Shown here: piece by piece, positions 27,418 to 36,502 of the stretch
Numbering within the stretch: position 1 is the stretch's first letter
Layout of the letters: the number at the start of each line of letters is the position of its first letter
Assembly: GCA_031385445.1 (NCBI GenBank)
Contig: JANNBM010000056.1
Span: 328,415 to 392,414, forward strand
DNA from: CAIYZT01 sp031385445
GTDB taxonomy: Bacteria > Pseudomonadota > Alphaproteobacteria > Rhodobacterales > Rhodobacteraceae
Direction of reading: 5' to 3'
DNA: 64,000 nucleotides
Position numbers and translations under genes: made by a program
Notes under the pieces: model-generated
What the model saw: the letters and a program-made list of their open reading frames with translations, nothing else
The model's database searches: none
What the model was told of the DNA's origin: nothing

Positions 27418-28724
27418 TATTCCGCCGCCTGAAGCTGCGTGACGCCAAAGCGGTTTTGCGTGACAATCGACAGCGCCAAAGCCGCCGCGCCATGCGCCCA
27501 CAAAAGATCGCCCCAGGCATGCACCGCGATGCGCGGCGCGGGCCGGTCGGTGCGCAGGGATTGAACCGACAGTTCTTTCAAATGCTGGCCCGAATACAGA
27601 TAGTCGAACCGCATCCTTTCGCCGGACAAAATGATCAGTTCGGGGTCAAAAAGGTTCACCACATTTGCCAGACCCAAGGCAAGATAGCGCCCGGCGCGGT
27701 CAAAGATCGACTGCGCCGCCAGATTGCCCGCTTTGGCCTGCTCATAAAGCCCTTCCAGCAGCGAGTTGACCGAAGTCAGCTCTCGCGTGGTCCAGTCGAG
27801 CGCCGTCGTCGCTTCGCGCACGAGGGCGTAGTCGGCGACATAAGCCTCCAGACAGCCGCGCTGACCGCAGCGGCACAAGGCGCCGTCCAGTTGCACCTTG
27901 GTATGGCCCAGTTCCAACCCGATGCCGCGCGTGCCGCGATACAGCCGATGGTTCACCACAAGCCCCATTCCAACGCCGTGTTCGATGGTCACGACCGCGA
28001 AATCGGACAGACCGCGACCGGCGCCGAACCAAAGTTCGGCCAGCGTCACAAGGTTTGCGTCATTGTCGACAAAAACCGGAAGGCCAAGATGGGCGGTCAG
28101 AATCGATTGCAGCGGCACCTCACGCTGGGTCAGGATCGGCGACCAATGGGCAATGCCAAGGCTTGGGTTGATAAAGCCGGGAACCCCCACGCCAACACCG
28201 GACAGACTGCCCGGCTCGATGCCCGCCTTGGCGCAAACGCGGCGCAAAAGCTGCATGGAAGCCGTTTTCAACGCCTCCACCGAAATCGCGCCGGGTTCGC
28301 GGGCGACCGCCTCGCTCGCCAACAGATTGCCCGCGAAATCCACCACCACCGCCATATGCTGACGATCCGACAGCTTTATCCCCGCAACATGACACGCCGC
28401 CCCGCGCACCCCCAACGCCACCGCCGGACGCCCACGCGCAATTTCCCCATCGCGCTGCTCGCTGACCTCTTCGACCAGACCGGCTTCGATCAACTCGGAG
28501 GTCATCATGGTCACAGTGGCCGGGCTGATCGACAAAGAGCGCGCCAGTTGAACACGCGAAATGCGTCCGGCCGCGCGGATGCGTTCAAAGATCTGCAAAC
28601 GCAGGGGGCGGGCCTGTTCGGACAGCGGCGGCACCAAAGGACCGCAGCCCTGCAGGTCGCCAAACTGGCGAAGATTCGTTCCATCCTTGGCATTGCCAAT
28701 ATTTTCGGCGTCCGAACTAAACAT
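27417..28724 (-). CDS. ROK-family transcriptional regulator, probable xylose repressor
   Basis: 435 residues. The N-terminal winged helix-turn-helix (about 40-100; RISRVQLARSLSISPATVTMMTSELIEAGLV) is fused to a ROK sugar-kinase-like domain with VDNDANLVTLAELWFGAG and the zinc-binding CRCGQRGCLEAY. This is the architecture of XylR/NagC/Mlc-type repressors, which release DNA on binding a sugar. It is transcribed divergently from xylF and the xyl transport genes, so D-xylose or a related sugar is the likely effector. GGGAG precedes the ATG at 28724. Confidence 0.88.
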   Translation of the reverse strand: MFSSDAENIGNAKDGTNLRQFGDLQGCGPLVPPLSEQARPLRLQIFERIRAAGRISRVQLARSLSISPATVTMMTSELIEAGLVEEVSEQRDGEIARGRPAVALGVRGAACHVAGIKLSDRQHMAVVVDFAGNLLASEAVAREPGAISVEALKTASMQLLRRVCAKAGIEPGSLSGVGVGVPGFINPSLGIAHWSPILTQREVPLQSILTAHLGLPVFVDNDANLVTLAELWFGAGRGLSDFAVVTIEHGVGMGLVVNHRLYRGTRGIGLELGHTKVQLDGALCRCGQRGCLEAYVADYALVREATTALDWTTRELTSVNSLLEGLYEQAKAGNLAAQSIFDRAGRYLALGLANVVNLFDPELIILSGERMRFDYLYSGQHLKELSVQSLRTDRPAPRIAVHAWGDLLWAHGAAALALSIVTQNRFGVTQLQAAE

Positions 28725-28817
28725 AGGCTCCCAGACATGGTTTGACGGAAAAGAATGCTGCTATGCAGCGAGAATTGTACGATCCAGCTAAAAATGTAGC
28801 ATGATGTGCACATTTAA

Positions 28818-28853
28818 CTTTGACAACCGAAATATTCATTGGCAGTGTCAAAG
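28818..28853. promoter_or_regulatory. Inverted repeat overlapping the xylF promoter (candidate ROK operator)
   Basis: CTTTGACA (28818-28825) and TGTCAAAG (28846-28853) form a perfect 8-bp inverted repeat with a 20-nt AT-rich spacer. The left arm includes a TTGACA -35 element. A weak -10-like CAGTGT lies 17 nt further on, inside the right arm. A repressor bound here would cover the promoter. Confidence 0.55.
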
Positions 28854-28913
28854 GGCACCGGCGAATCCGCTGGGCCGGCCCGAAAACGGGGCCATAGTCA
28901 TTGGGAGGACTAC

Positions 28914-29939
28914 ATGCAAAAGACTTTGCTCGCTGCGCTGCTCGCGGCGACCGCCTTCTCGTCTGCCGCTTATGCAGAAGGCATGAAGATCGGCGTTTCG
29001 TGGGCCAGCTTTCAGGAAGAGCGCTGGAAAATCGACGAAGCTGCCATGATTGCGGCCATCGAAGCGGCTGGCAACACCTATGTTTCGGCTGACGCTCAGT
29101 CGTCGTCGGAAAAGCAGCTTAGCGACGTTGACGCACTGATCGCGCAAGGCGTGAACGCTTTGATCATCAACGCTTGGGACAAAGATGCCATCGGGCCGGC
29201 CATCGAGAAAGCCGCTGCCGAAGGTATTCCGGTCGTCGGGTATGACCGTCTGATCGAAGATGCGCGCACCTTCTATCTGACGTTCGACAATAAAGGCGTT
29301 GGCAAGATCATCGCGCAAGAAGTCATGAAGGCGAAGCCCGACGGCAACTATGCGATCATCCTTGGCGACCCAGGCGATCCGAACGCTGCTTTCCTGCGCG
29401 AAGGCATGGAAGAAGTGATCGGTGAGGCTGTGAAGGCCGGAACGATCAAAATCGTTGGCGAAGCCAATTCGGACGGCTGGAAGCCAGAGAATGCTCAGAA
29501 GAACATGGAGCAGATCCTGACCGCCAACAACAACGCAGTTGACGCTGTTCTGTCGGAAAATGACGGCATGGCTGGCGGCGTTGTGGCTGCTTTGTCGGCG
29601 CAAGGTCTGGTGATCCCGGTCGGTGGCCAGGACGGCGACTTGGCTGCTATCAACCGCGTTGCGCGCGGCACCCAGACCGTTTCGGTGTGGAAAGACTCGC
29701 GTATGCTGGGCAAAGCTGCTGGCGAAATCGCTTCGGCTTTGGCTTCGGGAACCGCTTTGGCTGATGTTGCCGGCGCGGCCATGTTCAACGGCGGCGCAAA
29801 CGGCGTCGAGATGAGCGCAATTCTGCTGACGCCAACGGCGATCACCGTTGAAACGCTGAACCTTGCCATCGATGGTGGTCACATCACCAAAGAACAGGCT
29901 TGCGAAGGCGCAATGGAAGGCGTCGCTGCCTGCCAGTAA
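28914..29939 (+). CDS. xylF: D-xylose ABC transporter substrate-binding protein
   Basis: A periplasmic sugar-binding protein of the XylF/RbsB type, 341 residues, with a clear signal peptide (MQKTLLAALLAATAFSSAAYA). Segments such as DALIAQGVNALIINAWDKDAIGPAI, GYDRLIEDARTFYLTFDN and GQDGDLAAINRVARGTQTVSVWKD match the XylF family. GGGAGGA lies just upstream of the ATG, a strong ribosome-binding site. Codon use is biased toward GCT/GGC in keeping with high expression. A stable hairpin follows the gene. Confidence 0.94.
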   Translation: MQKTLLAALLAATAFSSAAYAEGMKIGVSWASFQEERWKIDEAAMIAAIEAAGNTYVSADAQSSSEKQLSDVDALIAQGVNALIINAWDKDAIGPAIEKAAAEGIPVVGYDRLIEDARTFYLTFDNKGVGKIIAQEVMKAKPDGNYAIILGDPGDPNAAFLREGMEEVIGEAVKAGTIKIVGEANSDGWKPENAQKNMEQILTANNNAVDAVLSENDGMAGGVVAALSAQGLVIPVGGQDGDLAAINRVARGTQTVSVWKDSRMLGKAAGEIASALASGTALADVAGAAMFNGGANGVEMSAILLTPTAITVETLNLAIDGGHITKEQACEGAMEGVAACQ

Positions 29940-29955
29940 GGCGCGACTAAAGATT

Positions 29956-29982
29956 TGGTGCCGGCTCTCGTGGCCGGCACCA
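29956..29982 (+). terminator. Intercistronic hairpin after xylF
   Basis: TGGTGCCGGC (29956-29965) pairs perfectly with GCCGGCACCA (29973-29982) around a 7-nt loop. No long T run follows, so partial termination or 3'-end protection of the xylF message is more likely than full termination. That would give more binding protein than permease. Confidence 0.7.
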
Positions 29983-30109
29983 TTTACCCTGAAATGACAC
30001 GGCAGACCCGAAGGACCGCAATCACGGTCCTCTCAAACGGTCCGGACGAGTTTTTCGCGTATCCGTTGCCGTCTTATCCCCCCCCTCTCTCATATTGCCG
30101 GACGAGGAC

Positions 30110-31447
30110 ATGACAGACACCCCCACCGCCCCACCTCATTCCCCGCAGGTCAGTGATCTGCAGATCGGGCCCATCGCCCGCTTCGTGCGCGCAACCGAAC
30201 TGGACACCCGAATGCTCGGGATGGTTGGCGCGCTCTTGTTGATCTGGATCAGCTTTCACCTTTACGGCGCCGTTTTCGGTGACGGCGGCAACTTTCTGAC
30301 CCCGCGGAACCTGTGGAACCTGTCGGTGCAAACCGCCGTGACGGGCATCATGGCGACCGGCATGGTTCTGGTGATCATCACCCGTAACATTGACCTTTCG
30401 GTCGGCTCGCTCGTTGGGGTTACCGGCATGGTCATGGGCCTGCTGCAAGTGGAAATTCTGCCGCAATATCTGGGGCTTGGTCATCCGATGATTTGGGTCA
30501 TCACGGCCGTCGTCGGATTGATTGTCGGCGCGTCGATCGGGGCGTTTCACGGCTGGCTGATCGCCTATCGCGGCATCCCGTCGTTTATCGTGACGCTGGG
30601 CGGTCTGATGATCTGGCGCGGCATGGCGTTTTTGTCGGCAGACGGCAAGACGATCTCTCCGGTGGACGAAACCTTTGCGCTGCTCGGCGGCGGGCCTTAC
30701 GGCGCTGTCGGGGCCATCGGCAGCTGGATCGTTGGCATCTTTGGCTGCGCGGCCATCCTTTGGGTCATGCGCAGCGCCCGCGAAGCCCGCCGCACCCATG
30801 ATTTCGCCTTGCGCCCGATGTGGGCGGAAATCACCGTTGCGGCCCTTGGTTGCGGCGCCCTGATTGGCGGCGTTCTGGTCGTCAACGCTTATCCCTGGCC
30901 CAAGGGCATCGTCGAGGCCTATACCAAGGCCAACCCCGATGTCGTGGTCCCGGCTGAGGGTCTGTTCATCAGCCACGGCTTTGCCATTCCGGTTCTGATC
31001 CTTGCCGTCGTCGGCATTGCAATGACGATCCTGATGACGCGCACCCGGTTTGGCCGCTATGTGTTTGCCATCGGCGGCAATCCCGAAGCGGCGGCGCTCG
31101 CCGGGATTAACACCCGCTGGATGACCACGAAGATCTTTGCGCTGATGGGGATGCTGGCGGGTCTGGCTGCAGTCGTCGCCTCGGCCCGCCTGAATTCGGC
31201 CACCAATGCGCTGGGTGATCTGGAAGAGCTGTATGTGATCGCGTCGGCCGTGGTCGGCGGCACCTCACTTGCGGGGGGAGTCGGCACGATTTATGGCGCA
31301 ATTATCGGTGCGCTGGTGATGCAAAGCTTGCAGACGGGCATGGTTCTGATCGGCTTTGGTGATGGATCGTACCGGAAAATCGTGGTCGGTGTGGCGCTGG
31401 TTTTGGCGGTCTACTTGGACATCATTTACAAAAAGAAAACCAAGTGA
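30110..31447 (+). CDS. xylH: Sugar (xylose) ABC transporter permease
   Basis: An inner-membrane permease of the RbsC/XylH family with about ten hydrophobic segments; 445 residues. Conserved stretches are TGMVLVIITRNIDLSVGSLVGV and TRFGRYVFAIGGNPEAAALAGIN, followed by YVIASAVVGGTSLAGGVGTI. A long insertion around residues 205-275 separates the two halves, longer than in E. coli XylH. The ATG at 30110 is used. A TTG at 30095 is in frame, but neither start has a strong ribosome-binding site. It lies 170 bp after xylF and 11 bp before xylG. Confidence 0.93.
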   Translation: MTDTPTAPPHSPQVSDLQIGPIARFVRATELDTRMLGMVGALLLIWISFHLYGAVFGDGGNFLTPRNLWNLSVQTAVTGIMATGMVLVIITRNIDLSVGSLVGVTGMVMGLLQVEILPQYLGLGHPMIWVITAVVGLIVGASIGAFHGWLIAYRGIPSFIVTLGGLMIWRGMAFLSADGKTISPVDETFALLGGGPYGAVGAIGSWIVGIFGCAAILWVMRSAREARRTHDFALRPMWAEITVAALGCGALIGGVLVVNAYPWPKGIVEAYTKANPDVVVPAEGLFISHGFAIPVLILAVVGIAMTILMTRTRFGRYVFAIGGNPEAAALAGINTRWMTTKIFALMGMLAGLAAVVASARLNSATNALGDLEELYVIASAVVGGTSLAGGVGTIYGAIIGALVMQSLQTGMVLIGFGDGSYRKIVVGVALVLAVYLDIIYKKKTK

Positions 31448-31458
31448 GGGGTGAAAAC

Positions 31459-32217
31459 ATGACGAACAAGGGAACTCCTCTGGTCGAACTGCGCGACATC
31501 TCGATTGCGTTCGGCGGTATCAAGGCGGTCGATCACGTCTCGGTCGATCTGCATCCGGGCGAGGTTGTGGGGCTTTTGGGCCATAACGGCGCCGGGAAAT
31601 CGACGCTGATCAAATGCCTGTCGGGCGCTTACAAGGCCGACAGTGGTGAGATCCGGATCAACGGCGAAAAGGTTGAAATCAGCGATCCGCGGGACGCGCG
31701 GGCGCTGAACATTGAGACGATTTACCAAACGCTCGCCCTCGCCGACAATCTCGATGCGGCGTCAAACCTGTTTCTGGGGCGCGAATTGGTGTCGCCCATG
31801 GGCTTTGTCGATGATGCCAGGATGGAGGCCGAAACCCGCAAGATCATGAAGCGGCTGAACCCGAATTTCAAGAAATTCCGGGTGCCTGTGTCGGCGCTTT
31901 CGGGCGGTCAACGCCAGTCGGTCGCCATCGCCCGCGCGGTTTATTTCAACGCCAAAATCCTGATCATGGACGAGCCGACCGCCGCGCTTGGCCCAGAGGA
32001 AACCGAAACCGTGTCGCGGCTGATCCAAGAGCTGAAAGCGCAGGGTTTGGGGATTTTCCTGATCGAGCATGACATTCACAACGTCATGAAGCTGTGCGAC
32101 CGCGCTTCGGTGATGAAAAACGGTCAGCTGGTCGGCACGGTCAACGTGAACGAGGTCACCGACGAAGATATTCTTGGCATGATCATCATGGGCAAAAAAC
32201 CCGCCGAGGCCGCTTAA
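31459..32217 (+). CDS. xylG: Sugar (xylose) ABC transporter ATP-binding protein, single-domain
   Basis: 252 residues with one complete ATPase domain: Walker A GHNGAGKST, signature LSGGQRQSVAIARA, Walker B ILIMDEPTAALG. E. coli XylG has two fused ATPase domains (about 510 residues). This one-domain form is like FrcA-type proteins of Alphaproteobacteria and presumably works as a homodimer with XylH. GAGGGG precedes the ATG at 31459. The gene follows xylH closely and precedes xylA. Confidence 0.92.
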   Translation: MTNKGTPLVELRDISIAFGGIKAVDHVSVDLHPGEVVGLLGHNGAGKSTLIKCLSGAYKADSGEIRINGEKVEISDPRDARALNIETIYQTLALADNLDAASNLFLGRELVSPMGFVDDARMEAETRKIMKRLNPNFKKFRVPVSALSGGQRQSVAIARAVYFNAKILIMDEPTAALGPEETETVSRLIQELKAQGLGIFLIEHDIHNVMKLCDRASVMKNGQLVGTVNVNEVTDEDILGMIIMGKKPAEAA

Positions 32218-32269
32218 ACCAACGGGCCGTGCCGCAGGGCCGGCCCGAACCCCATTCGAAAGCCACCAA

Positions 32270-33571
32270 ATGACCGATTTTTTCAACGGCATCCCCGCGA
32301 TTAAGTTCGAGGGGCCGAATTCGACCAATGAATTCGCCTTCCGCCATTACAATCCCGACGAGGTGATTCTCGGCAAGCGGATGGAAGACCATCTGCGCTT
32401 TGCGGTCGCCTATTGGCATTCCTTTGCCTATCAAGGCGGCGACCCTTTTGGCGGCCAGACGCTGGAACGCCCTTGGTTCGGCGACACGATGGCTGATGCC
32501 AAGCTGAAGGCCGATGTGGCCTTCGAGATGTTCGATATCCTGAACGCGCCCTTCTATTGCTTTCACGACGCCGACATGCGCCCCGAGGGTAAAACCTTTG
32601 CTGAAAGCAAGCGCAATCTGGACGAAGTCGTTGATTATCTTGCCGAAAAGCAGACCAAGCACAAGGCGCGGCTGCTGTGGGGCACGTCCAACATGTTCAG
32701 CCACAAGCGCTGGATGTCGGGCGCTGCGACCAATCCCGACCCAGACGTTTACGCCTATGCCGCTGCGACGGTGAAGGCCAATCTGGATGCCACAGCAAAG
32801 CTTGGCGGGCAGAATTATGTGCTGTGGGGGGGGCGCGAGGGATACGAGACGCTGCTGAACACTGACCTTGCGATCGAGCGGGCCAATGCGGGGCGTTTCC
32901 TGAGCCAGGTTGTCGAGTACAAGTACAAGATCGGCTTCAAGGGCGCTATCCTGATTGAGCCGAAACCGCAGGAACCATCGAAGCACCAGTACGACTATGA
33001 CGTGGCGACGGTTTACGGGTTCCTGAAGGATTTCGGTCTGGAAAAAGAGGTTCAGGTGAACATCGAGCAGGGCCATGCCATTCTGGCCGGGCATTCGTTT
33101 GAACACGAAATTGCAACGGCCGCCGCGCTGGGCATCTTCGGATCCATCGATATGAACCGCAACGATTATCAGTCCGGTTGGGACACCGACCAGTTTCCGA
33201 ACAACCATGCGGAAAAGGCTGTGGCGTTTTACGAGATCCTTCGCGCGGGCGGCTATACCACCGGCGGCACGAACTTTGACGCCAAAATCCGCCGCCAGTC
33301 TTTGGATCCGGCGGACCTGATCCTTGGCCATGTTGGCGGTATGGACACCTGCGCGCGCGCGCTGAAATGTGCGGCGGCGCTGCTGGATTCGGGCGAAATG
33401 GAAGCGCACCGGGCAGAGCGTTATGCCGGCTGGAACAGTGCGGCGGCCAAAGCGATGTTGGCGGGCGGTCTGGAGCAAGCGGCGGCGCGGGTGACGGGCG
33501 AAGGGCTTGAACCGCAACCAAAATCCGGCAAGCAAGAGCGGCTGGAAAATCTATGGAACCGGTTCGTATGA
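32270..33571 (+). CDS. xylA: Xylose isomerase
   Basis: Converts D-xylose to D-xylulose in the cytosol. The 433-residue protein is of the longer (class II) type. It shows the catalytic His/Asp region FHDADMRPEGKT, KPQEPSKHQYDYD with metal-site residues, NIEQGHAILAGHSFEHE, and DMNRNDYQSGWDTDQFP. It is the fourth gene of the xyl transport/isomerase operon. No xylulokinase follows. The stop overlaps the next start by ATGA. Confidence 0.96.
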   Translation: MTDFFNGIPAIKFEGPNSTNEFAFRHYNPDEVILGKRMEDHLRFAVAYWHSFAYQGGDPFGGQTLERPWFGDTMADAKLKADVAFEMFDILNAPFYCFHDADMRPEGKTFAESKRNLDEVVDYLAEKQTKHKARLLWGTSNMFSHKRWMSGAATNPDPDVYAYAAATVKANLDATAKLGGQNYVLWGGREGYETLLNTDLAIERANAGRFLSQVVEYKYKIGFKGAILIEPKPQEPSKHQYDYDVATVYGFLKDFGLEKEVQVNIEQGHAILAGHSFEHEIATAAALGIFGSIDMNRNDYQSGWDTDQFPNNHAEKAVAFYEILRAGGYTTGGTNFDAKIRRQSLDPADLILGHVGGMDTCARALKCAAALLDSGEMEAHRAERYAGWNSAAAKAMLAGGLEQAAARVTGEGLEPQPKSGKQERLENLWNRFV

Positions 33572-34896
33572 CAAAAGCAAGTTTAGAGCGCCCGACGCGG
33601 CGTGCCGTCCTTTTGGGCGCGGTCAGTGCGGCTGCCTTTGGCCCTGCAGCTTGGGCGATCAGCGACACGCGGGCCGCCGAGGTTCTGGGCAGTTGGTACA
33701 AACTGCTGCTTGAACTGATCCGCCACACCGCCACTTATTCGCCGCCCGTCGCATCCCGCGCCTTTGCCTATCTGGGCGTGACCGTGTTTGAGGCCGTCGC
33801 GTCTGGCGATCGGGCCTTGCGCAGTTTGGCCGAGCAGGTGAATGGGTTAACCGCGATGCCCGTGCGGGGACAGGGGGAATATGATCCCGCCTGCGTGCTG
33901 CAGGGCGCTTTGGTGCATGCCATCAACGCTCATTTCAGCAACACCGGCCCGACCGGACAACGCGCGATGCTGGCGATGACCGATCGTTTGGCAAAGGTCG
34001 CGGGCGAAGGCGTGGCGCCCGATGTGATGCGCCGAAGCCTGGACCACGGCCTTGCCATATCGACGCATATTCTGGACTGGTCGGCGAGTGACGGCGGCGC
34101 TGTTGTTGAGAATATGGGATTCCCGTACGAATATTCACTTACTGAAGGGCCGGCGCATTGGGTGCCCACATCGACCGTCGCGGTGCAGCAAAAACCGCTG
34201 TTGCCGACCTGGGGAAACAACCGTGCCTTTACGCTGCCAGCGGGCGATCTTTGCGGTTTACCCGCGCCCACAGCCTATAGCGAAGACGCAGCTTCGGCGT
34301 TTTATGCCGAGGCGATGGAGGTTTACCAGACGTCGAAATCCTTGACCGATGAGCAGAAGGCCATCGCGCGCTTTTGGTCGGACGATCCGATGCTCTCGCC
34401 GACGCCGCCCGGCCATTGGGAGTCGATCGCGCTGCAAATCTTTGAACGGGACGCGGTGCCGCTGGCGCTGCAAGCCGAAACGCTGGCGCTTTTGGGCATG
34501 GCGATTGCCGATGCTTTCATCGCCTGTTGGCGCACCAAATACGAGATCGACCTGCTGCGCCCGATCACCTTTATCCGCCGCGTGATTGATAAAAAGTGGG
34601 AGCCGCTTCTGAATACGCCGCCTTTCCCGGAGTATCCTTCGGGCCATTCCAGCCAATCGGGGGCGGCAGCGGGGGTTATGGCGGCGCTTTATGGGGCTGA
34701 CTTCGGCTTTACCGACGCGACCCACGAAGACGACGGCATCGCGCCGCGCAGCTTTGTCAGCTTTCAAGCCGCCGCTGAAGAAGCTGCGATTTCAAGGCTT
34801 TACGGCGGCATCCACTTTCGCCCGGCCATCGAGCAGGGGCTGGTTCAAGGCGCCTGCGTGGCGCAGCATGTGTTGAAGGTGAACACCCGTGCATAA
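33568..34896 (+). CDS. Vanadium-dependent haloperoxidase-like / PAP2-superfamily protein, exported
   Basis: 442 residues with a Tat-like signal (ERPTRRAVLLGAVSAAAFGPAAWA). The C-terminal half has the vanadate/phosphate-site motifs: K324-x6-R331-P332, P357-SGH360, and S409-R410-x5-H416. The Asp that follows the last His by four positions in the canonical SRx5Hx3D motif is Ala420 here. The protein could be a haloperoxidase, a phosphatase or neither. Its start overlaps the xylA stop (ATGA) and its stop overlaps the next gene's GTG start, so it is translationally tied to the xylose operon. Confidence 0.82.
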   Translation: MTKASLERPTRRAVLLGAVSAAAFGPAAWAISDTRAAEVLGSWYKLLLELIRHTATYSPPVASRAFAYLGVTVFEAVASGDRALRSLAEQVNGLTAMPVRGQGEYDPACVLQGALVHAINAHFSNTGPTGQRAMLAMTDRLAKVAGEGVAPDVMRRSLDHGLAISTHILDWSASDGGAVVENMGFPYEYSLTEGPAHWVPTSTVAVQQKPLLPTWGNNRAFTLPAGDLCGLPAPTAYSEDAASAFYAEAMEVYQTSKSLTDEQKAIARFWSDDPMLSPTPPGHWESIALQIFERDAVPLALQAETLALLGMAIADAFIACWRTKYEIDLLRPITFIRRVIDKKWEPLLNTPPFPEYPSGHSSQSGAAAGVMAALYGADFGFTDATHEDDGIAPRSFVSFQAAAEEAAISRLYGGIHFRPAIEQGLVQGACVAQHVLKVNTRA

Positions 34897-36439
34897 ATCT
34901 ATCGCGGCGCTGCTGGCGCTTCTTCCGACCATTGCTTTCACGCAGGATCCGGCAGTTCCCGCTTTCACCGAACAGACCGCTAACGCCGGACTTGCCACGC
35001 CCTATCTGGGTGATTGGCAGTACATGGTCGGCGGCGGCGCGGCGGTGTTCGATTGCAATGCTGACGGGCGGCTCGATGTGTTTCTGGCGGGCGGCGAGGG
35101 GCCTTCGGGGCTGTACCTGAACCAGTCAGCGCCGGGCGGCGATCTGCGGTTTGAACCGACCCCGGGGCTGAATGAGACGGCGACGACGGGCGGTTATCCT
35201 TTGGACGTCGACAGCGACGGGGTGATGGACCTGATGGTGCTGCGTGTGGGGGAAAACCACCTGATGCGCGGGTTGGGTGATTGCAAGTTTGTGAACGCGA
35301 ATTCACAATGGGGATTTGACGGCGGCGATGGCTGGTCCACCGCCTTTTCCGCCACATGGGAGCCGGGGGCGACCTGGCCCACGCTGGCGATCGGGAACTA
35401 TCTTGACCGTTTCGAAGAGGCGTTTCCTTGGGGGTCTTGCACCGACAATTGGCTGCACCGCCCGAACGCGGAGGGCACCGGATTTGCCGCGCCGGAGCCG
35501 CTGAAGCCGAGTTTCTGCGCGTTGTCGATGCTGTTTTCCGACTGGAACGGCAGCGGGATCCGCGATTTGCGCGTGTCCAACGACCGCGAATATTACAAAG
35601 GCGGCCAAGAGCAGCTTTGGCATGTTACGCCGGGCGCTGCGGCTGCACCCTATACCGACAAGGAAGGCTGGAAGCGGCTGCGGATCTGGGGCATGGGCAT
35701 TGCCAGCCGCGATCTGGACGCCGATGGATTCAACGAACTGTTCCTGACCTCGATGGCCGATAACAAGCTGCAAGTGTTGAACAAACCTGCCGAAGGCGCG
35801 GCCTTGCTGCCGCAATATTCCGATCAGGCGTTCAAGCGCGGGGCGACGGCGCACCGCCCTTATACCGGCGGCGATCTGCGCCCTTCGACCGCCTGGCATG
35901 CGCAGTTTGAGGACGTGAACAATGACGGAATGGCCGATCTTTTCGTCGTGAAGGGCAACGTTTCCACAATGCCCGATTTTGCGCTGAACGACCCCAACAA
36001 CCTGCTTTTGCTGCGCCCCGATGGCACGTTTTACGAGGCGGGCGAGGTGGCCGGCGTGGCCAGCATGAAAACCGGGCGCGGCGGGGCGGTGGCCGATTTC
36101 AACAACGACGGATGGCTGGATATTCTGGCGACCAACCGCTGGGAAGCGCCGCAGATCTGGCGAAACATGGGCGCGGGCGCGGCGTGGATCGCGGTGGATG
36201 CGCAGCAGTCTGGCGCGAACCGCAATGCCATTGGCGCGGTGATCGAGGTCCGGTCGGACCCGCCGCAGCGCCGCGAAGTGACGGTTGGCGGCGGTCATGC
36301 CGGGGGGCAAATCGGCCCGCTGCATTTCGGTTTGGGCGCGGCAAACGCGGCGCAGGTGCGTGTGATCTGGCCGGATGGCACGATCGGCGCATGGGCCGAG
36401 GTTCAGGCGGGCGAGACGGCGGTGCTGCGAAAAGACTGA
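34889..36439 (+). CDS. CRTAC1-family protein (FG-GAP/VCBS repeats, ASPIC/UnbV C-terminus)
   Basis: 516 residues from a GTG start that overlaps the upstream stop by 8 bp. A signal peptide (MHKSIAALLALLPTIAFT) is followed by several FG-GAP-like repeats with calcium-binding DxDxDG-type loops (DVDSDGVMDL, DLDADGFNEL, DVNNDGMADL, DFNNDGWLDI). An ASPIC/UnbV region ends the protein (VIWPDGTIGAWAEVQAGETAVL). It is expected to be a periplasmic or surface beta-propeller. CRTAC1 proteins are often found beside haloperoxidase-like PAP2 proteins, as here, suggesting a working pair of unknown role. Confidence 0.85.
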   Translation: MHKSIAALLALLPTIAFTQDPAVPAFTEQTANAGLATPYLGDWQYMVGGGAAVFDCNADGRLDVFLAGGEGPSGLYLNQSAPGGDLRFEPTPGLNETATTGGYPLDVDSDGVMDLMVLRVGENHLMRGLGDCKFVNANSQWGFDGGDGWSTAFSATWEPGATWPTLAIGNYLDRFEEAFPWGSCTDNWLHRPNAEGTGFAAPEPLKPSFCALSMLFSDWNGSGIRDLRVSNDREYYKGGQEQLWHVTPGAAAAPYTDKEGWKRLRIWGMGIASRDLDADGFNELFLTSMADNKLQVLNKPAEGAALLPQYSDQAFKRGATAHRPYTGGDLRPSTAWHAQFEDVNNDGMADLFVVKGNVSTMPDFALNDPNNLLLLRPDGTFYEAGEVAGVASMKTGRGGAVADFNNDGWLDILATNRWEAPQIWRNMGAGAAWIAVDAQQSGANRNAIGAVIEVRSDPPQRREVTVGGGHAGGQIGPLHFGLGAANAAQVRVIWPDGTIGAWAEVQAGETAVLRKD

Positions 36440-36502
36440 GAAATCGCCACCGTCGCCGTCAGCTTTGCTTGCCGCATTCGTGCGCTGTCCCTAAGATGGC
36501 GC

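Noticed and set aside
30095..30109. TTG start for xylH at 30095
   Set aside because: No ribosome-binding site; the ATG at 30110 gives a normal N-terminus.
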